From the NCBI GenBank assembly GCA_002633025.1, contig NMRB01000157.1, positions 443,076 to 507,075 on the forward strand: a stretch of 64,000 nt of DNA, read 5' to 3'. The stretch is from Notospermus geniculatus. Its lineage: Eukaryota > Nemertea > Pilidiophora > Heteronemertea > Lineidae. The notes beneath the pieces were generated by a model, which did no database searches, was not told the origin of the DNA, and saw nothing but the letters and a program-made list of their open reading frames with translations. Numbering within the stretch: the first letter of the stretch is position 1; each line of letters opens with the position of its first letter. Below, one piece after another: positions 23,131 through 35,620 of the stretch. The position numbers and the translations under genes are program-made.

Positions 23131-23523
23131 TAAGGTGACGGTGTCGTGATAAACCTACATTTCAGGGGACCAAATCTTCACCAATAACACAAAAATTAGA
23201 AAACACAGCCCTTGGGCTGGCAAGCTGCCAATAACAGCATCCGTGGCCTAGGCGGGCCCCAGCGATACAGCACTCGGTGACATTTGTTTACTTGGTTCGA
23301 GTTCAGATTTGGTATAGGTTCTCTTGTCGCCAAAATCCACCGCAGAAATTCCATACGCTGTTTATTTCTGGACCTCTGCCCTGAGTAGAAGAGCAAGCGG
23401 CGAGACAACCAGGATGAGCGCACCATCCATCAAAAAAGTGGAAAGTGGCTCAAAAATGAGTGATTTGCCACATCCCGTCGGAAGGCTCACCACAGTGTCA
23501 TCCCGTTGGACTAATAAATTATT

Positions 23524-23909
23524 TAAAGTGAATAGCTCGCGGGGTTTGTTTTATTCAGTTGGGGCACCATGACAGTTTGTCCCCAAAATCTAGCGCCATT
23601 TTGAGAAAAACGTGAAAGAACGATTTTAGTTTAATGGGAAATGCATTAGACAGCCAAAATTCGGAGGCGTATTCTGCCGCTTCGAAATTAATGTGAATTG
23701 AACAAAATGTACATTTCGACCGACTGAATTTGAAAATGTCATTACTCCATTTTAACAAATTTTTAATGGAACCTCGTCCCGAGGTGCACGTTCGCATATT
23801 TGCACAGGTTTTGTATACGACTGGAGCACGGCTTTGCCTGGAGGCTAGACACTCGCTATGAGAGGGTCGATCAAGAATGAAAACAAACCCCGCGAACTAT
23901 TCCCTTTAA
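23524..23909. mobile_element. MITE with AATAGCTCGCGGGGTTTGTTTT ends
   Basis: The left end has AAAGTGAATAGCTCGCGGGG and then TTTGTTTT. The right end has AAACAAACCCCGCG and AACTATTCCCTTT. The interior ~340 bases have no coding motif. It is nested in the older Mutator-like copy. Confidence 0.65.
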
Positions 23910-24475
23910 TGCTTCTGTCTAGTGTTTTTTTAAAAAAATCAGTTTGAATTTATCCTTTATTTTAGCAGGTTTGATTGGTAATGGTCGCAATGGTTTGATT
24001 GATAATGGGCGCAGTCATCTTTTCTATTTTGTTCTTGTGTTACAATGGTAACACGATTACATGATCAGCTCAGCCAATGAGAACGTGTCTCAGGTCTCGC
24101 CTGGTTACGGATTGCTGTAGTCTCTCAGCGCCATCTGTTGACCAAATGCGGCGAATGTAGGGAGGTGAAGCAGTTGTGGAGAGCGGGTAAAACCGAGGGG
24201 CGCGCGGTACCCAACTGAGTGTGGCGGCATGTAGATGAAAAAAGTACAAATGCGCTGGTCATTCTTCAAACGACATCTCAAGACACCACATACATCCTAG
24301 GTGTCGCTGCCATTCAACCGTGAGGAGCTGAGGGAGAAGGATATTCAATTGTTCCAATGAGGCGAGCAGTACTCGGGTCAGGTTTTTTTTCAATCTATGC
24401 AGTGAGGTAGTTGCCATAGGTCAGCTTTAAGATTGCGGTTGAGATAAAGCAATATCAAATTTCAACTAACGGACT

Positions 24476-25146
24476 TAGGGCCGTATTCAAAAAGGGTGAT
24501 CATCGCACGATTAAGGGTGTTTAGCCTAATCAGCGTACATATTATGCATTACACAGGTTAAAGGCCTAGAAAACTATTGTCTGATGTCTGTATGGTGCTT
24601 CGCCAGTGGCGTTTACCCGCAGGATAATCACACGCGTCTAACTATCATGCGTCTAAAGCCTAGTTTATACTTCGACGCAAGACCATCGGCGTCCGACGCC
24701 CGATCAAATCTGGACGCCGACTTCGCGGAATTGATTTATAGTCCAGCGTACTTTAGCGACGGCGACCCGTTATGAAACGACTCAAGTAATAACAGCCTCG
24801 CGATCGGACGCCGACCAAGTCGTACGACGGGGTCGGCGTCGAACGCAAGAACGCGCGTCGGTCGCCGGCGATGGTCGTGCGTCGAAGTATAAACTAGGCT
24901 TGAGTCCAAGAGGACAAAGGAAATGTTGAACGATCAGGCAGGCTTGTCTAGAATTTGTACAACACGTTCTTTTGTCCTCCCACACTGAGACGCAGGAAAG
25001 ATAGAGGCGTGTGATCATCGTGTGGGTAAATGCCAGAGATCAGGCAGCGTTCAGAAGGCAGAACAATAGTTTTCTAGGCCTTTAACCTGTGTAATGCAGA
25101 ATTTGTACGCTGATTAGGCTAAACACCTTTTATGAATACAGCCCTT
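24476..25146. mobile_element. MITE of the AGGGCC(A/G)TATTCA family, interrupted by a nested MITE
   Basis: The left end AGGGCCGTATTCAAAAAGGG and right end CTTTTATGAATACAGCCCT are inverse. The internal blocks match 10682-11081. It is split at ACGCGTCTAA by the element at 24656-24901. Confidence 0.75.
24656..24901. mobile_element. Nested MITE, AAGCCTAGTTTATACTTCGA
   Basis: The ends AAGCCTAGTTTATACTTCGA and TCGAAGTATAAACTAGGCTT are exact inverses. The interior is GC-rich with many CGACG repeats. The uninterrupted site is seen in sister copies as GCGTCTAAGTCCAAGAG, which places the insertion between TCTA and AGTCC. Confidence 0.8.
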
Positions 25147-25230
25147 AGAAATTTTCTCAAACTGATTGTCTGTCCGTAATCAGTCGGAATAGAATTGAAG
25201 TATTCTTAAGAGATACAGTATCTACATGTA

Positions 25231-26122
25231 CAGTCATGGACATTAGTTTATCTACACTTGATACTACTCGGCCAATTTAAACACGGTTTGTTCCACATGA
25301 AAATATATGTTGTTGGTCATATGTCTGCATCAAAATTTTGGGAATTTGAAAATATTGTAATTATGTAATAGCGGCTCATCAGAAAAATACACTGAAAATC
25401 AAACTGTTTATTATGTAAGATTTTTTGCGATTTTTGTGGCAGATGTGATAGAGTGGAACTTTCTAAGGATCGTGGGCTTCGTTTCATCAAAATATGTTGA
25501 GTGGTTGCTGAGATATTTGAGATTATCAAAATTTTGATAATTTGATATTTCCGTGGTTTGGAGGAAATTTTGATACCATTAGATAAAGCTAACCTCAAAA
25601 TAGGGATTTACAAAATTTTGGAACGTTTTGTCTTAACTGAGCAGAAATATTGCGTATTTTTCAAAGTATCAAAGTGATGATAACATGCTTAACTTCTAAC
25701 CGGTTTCGGCTAAACGATTCAGAACTTCATGCTTCTTGGTTTTTAGGTGAGCTCTGTCTACTGATATCAAAATTTTGTGAAAAATTGAAAAATCTGAAAT
25801 TATCGAAATTTTGATAATCTGAAATATCTCAGCAACCACGCAGCAGATTTTGATGAAACAAAGTCCATGATCCATAGAAGGTTCCACTCTATCAAAACAC
25901 CAATAAACGTCACAAAAAAGTTACATAATAAAAATGTTGATTTTTAGGATTTTTTCTGATGAGCTATTACGTAATTGCGATATTTCCAAATCTCCAAAAT
26001 TTTGATGTAGAAATATGACCAACAAAATGTACTTTCATATGGAACAAACCGTGTTAAAATTGGCCCAGTAGTATTTGAAATATTCAAAGTATTAGGTGTA
26101 GATAAACTAATGTCCATGACTG
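25231..26122. mobile_element. Short relative of the 3.5 kb TA-flanked foldback
   Basis: It starts CAGTCATGGACATTAG after TA and ends ATGTCCATGACTG before TA. Its arms match the outer arms of 5519-9057, but the mirrored 147 bp arrays are absent. It ends only 54 bases upstream of the protease exon that begins at 26177, so it is likely to supply part of that intron's branch-point region. Confidence 0.8.
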
Positions 26123-26176
26123 TACATGTATCCAGCAAAGTGACTTAAATGCACAATGATTTCCTCTTCAATTCAG

Positions 26177-26322
26177 ATTATAGTAAGTGCGGCGTCGCTG
26201 GGACGACTGACACTACCCGGGGTAATATCGGTACTGGTACAGTAACTGAGCCAGGGGTATGGCCATGGATTGTTGCAATCATGCATGTAGGAGCAACGCA
26301 AGGCGATGTTGGTCTTTCCAGG
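26177..26322 (+). CDS. Factor B/C2-like gene, exon 'D': start of the S1 protease domain
   Basis: Acceptor CAATTCAG at 26176 and donor CCAGG|GTAAGT after 26322; phase 1 in, phase 0 out. The exon reads DYSKCGVAGTTDTTRGNIGT, then GTVTEPGVWPWIVAIMHVG. The Cys-Gly start and the 'G.WPWivai' strand are the standard opening of secreted S1 proteases. The position of the usual R-IVGG activation site reads TRGNIGTGT, so the canonical new N-terminus is absent. Factor B/C2 proteins also depart from IVGG here, which fits the vWA-S1 architecture, but loss of function is the other reading. Confidence 0.82.
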
Positions 26323-26591
26323 GTAAGTGATGTTGGCATGGGTGGCCACAAAAATGAACCCCTAAGAATTTTTCAATAATTTCAAACTAAGAAAGCTGGT
26401 CCTTGATGCAAATAAATGTAAAAATCTTAGCAATGAATATCGAAAATTTTGACTAGACGAAAAAAATTATACGGCCACAAGATTTGATGCCGGACTGAAA
26501 TAAATGTCGTGCGGCGCAAAAAGAATGACGTCGAAATTAAACACTTCATTTATTTCATTACCATCTGACGGAATTTTGAGACGATTCACCT

Positions 26592-28126
26592 GTAATAGAG
26601 TTGTTGACAACCCATAACTGTTGGGAACGACCAAACTTTCCCTCAAGTAGGCCTATGCTAATGATGTAATATGCCTATCAGGGTTACATGACTTCGGTAA
26701 CATAACAGCAATGATGCAATAATAAACCCAATCCCAGAGTGGAAATCAGAAATGTCATTCTGAAATGAAGTGTGTGATCACTGAACATGTTCACCCTTTG
26801 TCCATTCTGTGTCAAGTCTTCTGGGGTTCACTGGCCAGGCTTTTTTTTACCAGAGCGCAGTTTGCCACCTTTCAAACTGTTATTGAACTGTTGGGCCAGC
26901 ACCGATTACACATTGAATGCACAAGTCCACAACTGTTATGTCCCGGACTGTTGTTGTATTACTGTTGTGGTGACAGTCTGGGAAGAGTTGTTGGAGAGTG
27001 CAGGTGGCTCTGGTATAAGAAATAGAAGACAGCGATCTAAGGAATGCAGTGTGGTAACAGTAGAGGAGACAGGAGTATTCATGGAGACTCTGAAAATAGA
27101 ATTTATCTAAGATCACCAAACATCCATCATGTCTTGAAAATTTTATATGTAATCCCAACCTCAGTGAAGAACAAACGATTATGATTTGCTGGTGTAACAC
27201 CGGCCATTGTTCCTCATTTTCGGTGTTTACTTCTATGTATTGGAGATATTGTGAAAAAAGACAGCGTGAGAGACCATGACAATTCGATACTGCAGTACAA
27301 TGGGAAGAACATTCACACGTAGAAACACTGATAAATGTTACACAGGTGTGATAAAATATAATGTCCCCACCCGCCTGATGCCCCCTGCATTGTTTGTCAC
27401 AGGATTAAGGGTCTTGGTCTCTCTTGAGTCCAATTCATTCAATGGTGCCGCTTAATCCGTATGTATTGTTGGGGGACATCACATATAGGGGGACATTAGA
27501 TTCTGCTACACAGGTGTAACGTGGATCGAAGTCCCCTGGAATCAAAGTCCGGTGTAATGTTTTTCACTGCCCCCGTTTGCCAATGCCCCCAAACAAAAGA
27601 TCGACGGAATAAGCGGCAACGTGACAATGAGGGAGGCACTGATCAACATGTCTTTCTGTATTTGAGTGCCCGCCGAACAATAAAGCGGGCATTGTCACAC
27701 GGGGGGGGGGGCATTCTCACACATTACACCTGTCTTATTGTTCAGCAAGGGATTAGAATATATGGCTATGGAGACCATGGCCATTCGAATATAACCTTAC
27801 AATAGCGAGCTATTGTTTGGCGGACTTGCATTCCTAGGACGTTCATTCCTGTCACACCTGTCTAGAAGGTCTGCGATCATTATTTTTCTCTCCAAGCAGT
27901 TTGAAACATGTGAGGTAAGAGCTGAAGTGAATGAAACACAACAATCACAAACCTTTGTGACCTGACGGTGTCAGGATAATGCCATTGATCACTTGGTTGT
28001 TATGTCGCTGCTTGAGTTATTACGACATGATTGGTGATTACTAGGCATATTACATCATAACTTTGGGCCCACCTGGGGAAAAGTTTGGTCGTTCCGAACA
28101 GTTATGGGTTGTCAACAACTCTATTA
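26592..28126. mobile_element. ~1.5 kb TIR element
   Basis: The left end TAATAGAGTTGTTGACAACC, then CATAACTGTTGGGAACGACC, is matched inversely on the right by GGTCGTTCCGAACAGTTATG and GGTTGTCAACAACTCTATTA. Further in, ATGATGTAATATGCCTA pairs with TAGGCATATTACATCAT. The interior frames at 26765-27110 have no motif I recognise. A second frame near 27165-27240 with CWCNTGHCSS may be a degenerate cysteine-rich transposon domain. Confidence 0.7.
27550..27732. mobile_element. Small MITE (GGTGTAATGTTTTTCAC family), nested
   Basis: The ends GGTGTAATGTTTTTCA and the inverse TTACACC are present, and the interior carries CGACGGAATAAGCGGC. Copies of the same family are at 40869-41046 and, inverted, 52083-52222. 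The poly-G at about 27702 is part of this copy. Confidence 0.65.
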
Positions 28127-30117
28127 ACGACTGTACAGGGTGTCCCAGAAAAAAATCTAATCCTGTGAAAAGGGGTTAATATGACCAACCCAAGAGTTGT
28201 ACCACTGTAACAATGGGTTCCCCGTAAAGCTGGGTCAATATGCTTTCCAATGATACCACGATGACATTCCTTCAGTCATGCATCATGGAGTGTCATTGTT
28301 TTGAAAATGGCATGTCCAAATCCATTTGTTATAGTTCATAATCTTGGAGCCAAATTTGGAGTCTAAGCTATCAGGATCACACCTAAACATGGATCTCTCT
28401 CTTGGAAGGCATCCCTAAATGCATCTTGAGTGGCTTGCAAGCTCTTGTTTTCAAGGAATTTTGTTACCACAAACACTCTTTGCTCAGTGGTAATTTGCAC
28501 CATATTGCTGGCTTGAATGTTTACTGGTCTGAATACCTTTCACACATTGGCCTATGTTCTGAAATCACTCACCATGTTATTGCATAAGGTTAATGACATA
28601 AGGTTAGGTGCTTACTTGTTTTCCTGGTCAAGCATTTCAAGTGAACATTCATTTCACTGGTTTATCCCAACTGTAACAAAATGGATTTTGAGATGCCATT
28701 TTCAACTAGCCGGAATCCAATGAATTGACGGAGCCTGTTATGGAAATTGACCCTGCATGCAAACACGACCTTCATCCAAGAGACTGGGTTTCTTTACTCA
28801 TTGTGAAAGAGGAATGACAACACTCGGCTTTCATTCACCACCACAACACAATAGTGCAGAGGCCTGTGTCAAAGGTTTTGCACGCGTGGCCAGAAATATT
28901 TTGACACAAGTGCCTCAAAATCACATTTCTACACAGAATAGTTGATATTTTAGGATACATTATAAAAGGCCTCGATGAGTAGAATACAGTGATATAAAAA
29001 TTTTGAATGAAATCATGTAAATAAAAAAGTAGCAAAAACATACCTTTACAAAATTCCTTCTGTCAAATGCAGCTTTCAACAGAATTTTTCGACGCTGATG
29101 CCATTAGATAGCCAGGAAAATTTACTACTATATGTGTGGGGACCAATTTCTACCCCATCGGTTTGGAGATATTCAAGAAAAACTGATGTTTTTGGCCATG
29201 AGTGTCGCAGCCTGTATAAACCCCTAGGTCAGATGACCTACGACACCGAGTTTCGTTTCGAGAGGGAAGCAGTTGTACGACTTCGAGATTCGCTGTTCTT
29301 TCCGCCAATTCTGAGGGGCAAAAATGGATCTCTTGTGGACAATACAATCTCCTGAAACAAGTCACCCAAGAACAAAATTTTTGAGGAGGGTACATACATT
29401 GGAACCTTTTGGGCCATCCTGCATACCAGTCCAATAACGTTTACTCGCAGTTAGCGGAGGTACACGATAAAAGGCCTGTTTCTGCGTCAACCCAATGCGT
29501 TACGCGCTTACAACACGGTAATCAGGCGGCGAGGCTCAGTTACGTGGGGGAATTCTGGCATACCACGTGGGGGACCATCCTCGTCTTTTGGGCATACCTA
29601 TTAATAGGCATTTCAATCCCTGCCTTCTGCTCCGTTCTGTGGTCAATTAGGGAATGAACCGCTTCGAAACTGACCATCAAACTATTACGCAAGATGCACA
29701 ATTCGGTGTGTTCATAATAGTCTATTACATACAGACTATCATGAAGACACCGAATTATCCCTCTTGAGCATAAACGATTTTGCGCCGTGGAGAATTTAGC
29801 GGTGAGCGTTATTGACTTCGCCAGGTGGCAACATGATGACGCCAATAAAGTTAGCGTTAGCGTTTATCGTAGGAGTTCTTCACCTCTCTATTGTTTCTCC
29901 AGTTACGTTATATCTGTGGTGGAACTATGGTGGATAAGAGATGGATTCTAACGAGCGCTGACTGTTTCAACAATGGGAACGGTGCTGACCCTACCAGATT
30001 TAGGGTAAGGTTGGGTGAGTATTGTGAAATGCTCTGTTTATAATAATATGCAGTAAGTACAGCCATTGTAATAAAGCTATTTCCATTGAATAATAAATTG
30101 ACAGTTGAGCGAATAAC
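28127..30117. other. Intron debris with no recognised exon
   Basis: It begins ACAGGGTGTCCCAGAAAAAA, a mariner-like end with no partner found. A piece of the GCCACCTGG repeat family (TAGGTCAGATGACCTACGAC) lies at 29225-29245. This is part of the interval that should contain the catalytic-His exon. I looked for (A/S/G)HC-type codons in open frames with splice sites and found none acceptable. Confidence 0.45.
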
Positions 30118-30805
30118 TCCAGCATTAATAGCGAGGTTGCGCAGCTTTCCGACTCCGACTCCGACTTCAACTATAGTGTTTTTCACATTGAACTGGCCAA
30201 AAGTACTTGGCTGACCTCTTGTCACTAAACTGTAATGGCATGATCACAAATAATAATGTTACACAACCCTCGGCAGCCAGTGTCATGGCTGACCAGCCTT
30301 GGCTGACACCATGAAAGAACTATAATCTGTTTTCAAGTCAGTGTTGTGCAACATCACTACCTCTTGGTAAATGTGATCTGGTCACATTCCTGAGTTCAAC
30401 AAGTACCTTTGGCCAGTTCAATGTGAAAAACACTTTACCAGAGTAAATTGCAGTCCGCTGTAGACATCCATGATAAAAACGATTTGATACACGTTTGCAA
30501 ATCATAAAATACCATCAATCCGTGGCAGAATAATTTTGACTCGTAATCGGAAGTACACATAAATCGCAAATATCGTAGTCGTGTCTCAAGTCGTAACGAC
30601 TAGGATTACGACTTCAATGTTCATTATTTATCCGCACTTCCGATTTATAAGGCCAAATTTTTCTGCCTTCAATTTATGGTGTTTGACGAATTGAAAACTT
30701 ATATCAAATCGTTTTTATCAAGGATGTCCATAGCGAACTCTAATTCATTCTCGTATTTGAAGTCGGAGTCGGAGTCGGAAAAGTGCGCTAACTCGCTAAT
30801 AATCA
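30118..30805. mobile_element. Complex foldback element with GGAGTC repeats
   Basis: The outer arms carry CCGACTCCGACTCCGACTTC (about 30150) and GAAGTCGGAGTCGGAGTCGG (about 30760). Successive inner inverted blocks pair as well: AACTGGCCAAAAGTACTT with AAGTACCTTTGGCCAGTT, GATAAAAACGATTTGATA with its inverse, and a central palindrome around TCGTAACGACTAGG. The open frame at 30676 is read through this structure and is not a gene. Confidence 0.75.
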
Positions 30806-31652
30806 CATGCAGGCCGACTTCAGACGCCGAGCGTCGACTATGGGCAGTTGTGAGTGTAAAAAAGGACAGCATGGTGAAAAAAGGACAACCATATATCGAA
30901 GACATTATTTCCGAAAACGGAGACAATGTTTTTATCAACCGACGGTTTAGTCACGCAGCATAAAAAATATTAATACATCTGAGACATATTTTTATTTCAG
31001 AGAAATATCCTACATGCAGAATGATGCTTATGTTGTTGAGCACAAAGATGCCTAATACCTCGGCAACTCGAACACAGCATGCACTAAAGTATGTTGTGAG
31101 ATGAAGGCCACAGGCGGCAATCGCGTTTTTTTCTCATTTTTGGCAGAGAAACCTACACCATAAAGTTCGAATCTTCGGGTCTGATGGTCAGTTTCACCGT
31201 GCAGATAGAGTCGAACATTTTGAAAAGAAATGAAAATATCGGGTACCCCCCCCCCCAAAAAAAAACTGGAACACACCTTATCAGGCCTTAACTTTTACAC
31301 CTTTTTAAACAAATGTCAAGGACTTTTATATGTGATATGAGGCAGTCAGTTAGTTGTGGCGTATGGTAAAATTTCAGGTAAATATCTCGAGGCATTGCAA
31401 AACTACAGCCGTTTTAATATGAGAAGTCAAAATCTGCTGTGCTGGAGTGCTGGTGCCAGACGCCTGCAAGTGATGGTGCCGTTATGACCGACTGATACGA
31501 CATTCGCAAGTCAATTCATATTTGCTGCCAAAACAGTGAGACTCTTCTGCATTCATTTCACTACAAAATCAAGCACTGAGCTGGGCAGAGTATCAGGTTT
31601 TCAGTATGATGTTTGGTGATAATGATCGGGCAGTTGGCCTATTGAGGCGTCC

Positions 31653-32592
31653 TTTTTAGCTCACCCGTGAGCTTTAGTCGTCAGTCAGCGTCCGTCGTCC
31701 GTCGTCGTCCGTCGTCGGCGTCGTCGTCGTCGTCCGTCGTGTTCCGTTAGCAGGGCACGTTTCGTAACCGCTGGAGCTATTGATCTGAAACTTGGTACAT
31801 ACATACCCCTAGGTCAGATGACCTATGACACCAAGTTTCGGTCCGATTCGATTCTTGGCTTGGCCTCCAGGTGGCCAAAACCAAAAACACAAAACGTGCA
31901 ATAACTCCTGAACTAATGACTGGATCATCTCCAAATTTCTATCATAGGTGTATCTAATTAGGATACATAACATATGTAACGGGTTTTTGATTTGACCTAC
32001 TTTTCAAGGTCACAGAGGTCAAAGTTCGACAAAAGTAACGAACCTGCCACAGTTCTTAATTATTTCACCGAACGTCTTCATATCTTGCATAAACATGTAT
32101 TAGAGGGGTACCTTCAAAAATACCGAGTTTCGGTCCGATCGGACATCCAATATGGCCGCCAGGTGGCGTAACCTGAAAATCATCCAAGTGCTATAACTCA
32201 GGAACGGCTTGACCCAGATTGCTGAAACTTGATATTTACCTCCCGCTAGATGACCTTTACAAGCACATCAAATTTCAGCCTGATTAAACTTCCAATATGG
32301 CCACCAGGTGGCGTAACCCGAAAATCATCAAATGTGCTATAACTCAGGAATGACTTGACCGAGAGCGCTCAAATGTGCTATGTGGCTCCCTCCAGATGAC
32401 CTTTATGTGCATGTGAAGTTTTGGCCCAATTGGACATCCAATATGGCCGCCAGGTGGCATAACCCAAAATCATTAAAGTCCTGCAACTTGAGAATGACTT
32501 GACACAGATTGCTCATTACTGACATGTACCTCTCTCTGTCATTACACTATGTTCAAACGGGTGAGCACATGGTCCATGGACCATTTCATTGG
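31653..32592. mobile_element. Element bounded by TTTTTAGCTCACCCG / CGGGTGAGC, built from the GCCACCTGG repeat family
   Basis: It starts TTTTAGCTCACCCGTGAGC with GTCCGTCGTC simple repeats and ends ACGGGTGAGCACATGGTCCA. The middle has ordered copies of CCAGGTGGC-containing units of ~130-160 bases. The inverse orientation of the same block is seen at 9760-10640 and 18930-19590. Confidence 0.65.
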
Positions 32593-33268
32593 ATAAAGGA
32601 TGTGGAGCGCGCAGGATTCTACGAAAATATCCGAACAGAAATTGGAATCTCTGTTCTCTGAGTTATTTAATCAGAAAGGTAGAAAGGACACTAGGTCAAC
32701 ACGGAAAAAGGTGATAGGTGCAGAAGAAGAACTCTGAACACGGATGAGAACAGAGCCTGTATTGAAGAGAACATTTTTTCTCAAGAAGACCAACCTGGGA
32801 CACACAAGTCGTAGTGGGGAATCGCCAGGGATTTGGATGGAAGTCGCACTTCGGTTTAGCGGATGACTGGGACTGTGTATCTAACGTCGTCCGAAACGAT
32901 TAGAGTTTCCAGTAGAGATCAGATGTTAGGCAGAAAATGTTCGGTTGATGTTCTCTTTAACATAGGCTGTTCTCATCGGTCGGATCATAAGTGCCCGATC
33001 ATTATCACTAAACACCATGCTGAAAACGGGTATTGGTAAACAGAGAAATCAAGAAATGAAGAAATCGAGAACTCCAAAGATCGATTAGTTGGACCTATGA
33101 CTTTCTTCATCTATTCAGTATGGGTAGTTATTGCGGCAAATAAAGACAAGCATAGTAAGGACATCAAAGAAACCTGGATTGATGATATGTTTTGTATCAC
33201 AGTACGGACAGCAAAGAAATCTGGATTGTTGATATATTTTGTATCATACAACACAGACAGGACATGAC

Positions 33269-33284
33269 NNNNNNNNNNNNNNNN
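33269..33284. other. Assembly gap (16 N)
   Basis: Unresolved bases inside the intron between protease exons D and F. Confidence 1.
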
Positions 33285-34337
33285 CCCCGGACATTCCGGA
33301 CCACAAACGAGACAACTGTGTCAACGTTCTCAAGGACTTGTGAGCCTTCTGGCGCAGTGCAGGGTCCTGGCTTCGATCCTTCGCTCATTTATGGTCAATA
33401 GTGGTAGTCCAAATCCAAAACTTTGAGAATCATATCCATAAATTACACAGTCACACAACCATTCAGTCCAAAGATATTCAGAATTGAACCCACAATCCAC
33501 AACGAACTACAGCATACTGACAATAATAAGAGTGTAAGAATCGAACTATGGCACTACTAATCCAGCTACCAAGAGGTGCAGCGAGGTTGATATTCAGCGT
33601 AAATCATGAAATGAAGGATAGCCTCGAACTAGGCCTACAGCTCCTAAGTCCTTGAGAATTAACTATGGGTCCCTTTTGAAAAGTTGTAGAGATTGGTCTT
33701 GTATCCCTATTCCAAACCCCGGAGGAGGTATAGCGTTAATTTTCAGCCCTTTCGAGCAATGATCCTACTGCGTGGCTGTTTACCAGAAGTGTCCAAGGCG
33801 TCAAAGTTGCCATGCAAAAAGAAAATTCATGAAAATGACGAAATGCACCCTGGTTATTCATGCACTTCATGATGTCATCAGTTTTGTGGTCACGTGCATC
33901 TTGGCAAGACGCACGTGACAATCTTGGACGAAATTTTTCAGATATTGGACAATATTTTATAAATACTGGAGGAAATTTTTACAATTCTTGCAAATTAAAT
34001 TCTTGGACTGTACTTTTTCAAATCTTGAACGAAAAATCACTCTTGAATAAATTCCACTTTGGCATTCCATAGGTGATGGTTAAACTAATCGATCATGGGA
34101 GTTCTCGATTTCTCTGTTTACCAATACCCGCTGAAATGCCTTGCGATACATGTGTTTACCCGAAATTTTAACCACACTGCCTCATATCACAAATAAAATG
34201 CCATGACATTTGTGTAAAGAGTGTTAAGTTATGACCTGATAAGGTGTGTTCCAGTTTTTTGAGGGCCACCCGATACGTGTATATTGTCCTTGATGTACTC
34301 TACTCTTTCTGCTACCTGACTATGTCCTTGGTAAAGG

Positions 34338-34586
34338 TACTGTCACACTAAGCTAGTTCTCAAAACATCCAGTCCCGTCCAAAAAAATCGTAAAACGGGC
34401 TAGAACGTGTAATGTTGGCGAAATAATATCTCGGAAGTGCTGGAGCACCCTTCCCGTCCGAGCCCGTCCATGAAGTTCGTAAAGAGACTGTAAAAAGTTG
34501 TCACTACGTCCACCCGGATCGCACACTGTTTGAGCCCGTTCGGCAACAGTTTCAAGAACGTACTGAGAACTAGCTCAGTGTGATGG
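34338..34586. mobile_element. MITE with TACTGTCACACTAAGCTAGT ends
   Basis: The left end TACTGTCACACTAAGCTAGTT and the right end AACTAGCTCAGTGTGATG are inverted. The interior repeats CCCGTCC / GGACGGG motifs. Diverged inverted match at 13440-13610. Confidence 0.65.
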
Positions 34587-35620
34587 GGGATTAACAAAAA
34601 CAGTGTCTTCGTGTTACAGACACAACATCCTGGATATGGTTGTCCTTGTTTTCGACTTGATATCCTTTTTGCCGTTTTACCCGCCCGTCTTGTGGTGTGC
34701 ATTGCAGCCGTCATCGCAATGCGATATCACAATGCGTTGTCGCAAGAATTAAACTAGTAGAAAAAGGAAGCGTAAACCGCACTGGTCGCGTTCCGTGGAG
34801 TAACGGTTGCTTATCCCCTTACGTTGCCGCAGGAATTGAAAATGTCCCTATTTTTGACGCACAGCACAGCAAGCGCAATGCTTTGAAAAGGCGAAGGACA
34901 TGATTTTATCTCAAGTGAGAGTGTTGTTTTGAAATATCATCACGGATGCACCCCACTTGGATGCTGCACTGCTCTTCTATGAGTCTGAAATACTCTTTGA
35001 ATTTATCATCACGTTATCGTTTAGTTCTGGTGTTGTCAAAATATTATCGTTTTCGTTTTCTTTCGGGCGGTATGGAGTACATCCAAATGGTCCTATTTTT
35101 CTGCCCCAGGCTGGCCAACATTTCGTCTTCCTCGTCCTCTTCGTCAGCAATCTTTCCATTGCTGTAGTCGAAAAGGACACCATATAATTTTCCGCCTGGT
35201 TACATGTATTTTAATTTACTGCGCACTAATTACCAAATGTTACGTGTTTTTACCCACAAACGCACCTTATCGCTGCTAAAACGCGTGTAGTGTGTGGATA
35301 TACAAATGCAATGACGCGCACGTTCCGCATGCGCCAGCGCAACGACTCTAGTGTATATCCACCCTTAGTAGTAGAGCGGCAAAGGCCCGAAAAATGGTCA
35401 AATCGTTCATCTTGTGATAAAAGCACCAGATTTGGCATAGACGTAGTCTGGACCAATACCTATCATTTCAGGACGGGAGCCCCGACGAAATCACCCCCTG
35501 AGAGCCGCCATCTTGGATTCCAATATGGCCGCCATTTTGGACACCTTTTTCCACATACTGTATCGACTGAATTATCCCGCTCATGGCAAAATCGCGCCGA
35601 TCATACATTCATTGAATATA
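34587..35620. other. Intron sequence; includes a piece of the 309 bp repeat
   Basis: From about 35390 to 35615 the text (CATCTTGGATTCCAATATGG, GGGAGCCCCGACGAAATC) belongs to the family that forms the tandem array at 41290-42240. The pogo-type element at 35621 has inserted into it. The frame at 34697-34903 shows no recognised domain. Confidence 0.45.

Larger units (their letters stand above)
22501..24220. mobile_element. Older copy of the Mutator-like MITE, expanded by insertions
   Basis: The left end TAAACTCCCTGCGCTTTACC and following GCGCCCTCTTTGGTTTACCC match the start of 18123-18766. The right part (about 24030-24220) matches its second half, including CAGCGCCATCTGTTGACC and GAGCGGGTAAAACC. 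About 1.4 kb of unrelated sequence, including two smaller foldbacks, lies between. Confidence 0.65.
31238..34274. mobile_element. ~3 kb TIR element with nested repeats
   Basis: The left end ATCGGGTACCCCC, then AACTGGAACACACCTTATCA, is matched on the right by TGATAAGGTGTGTTCCAGTT and CCACCCGAT. Inside are a GCTCACCCG-bounded block (31653-32592) and a copy of the 21396-22060-related sequence bounded by CGGGTATTGGTAAACAGAGA (33027) and its inverse (34108-34132). A 16-base gap is at 33269-33284. Confidence 0.6.

Noticed and set aside
27165-27240. CWCNTGHCSS frame as the catalytic-His exon
   Set aside because: Lies inside a TIR element and looks like a cysteine-rich transposon fragment; no S1 context.
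28757-28945. Frame with FFTHCERG as the catalytic-His exon
   Set aside because: No preceding hydrophobic strand or CGG motif, no suitable splice sites, and phase does not fit.
30676-30963. 95-codon plus-strand frame as a candidate protease exon
   Set aside because: Most of it lies in the right arm of the foldback at 30118-30805, and the rest has no S1 motif.
34697-34903. Frame with GVHCSRHRN
   Set aside because: No S1 strand pattern around the His and no acceptor/donor pair of the required phase.
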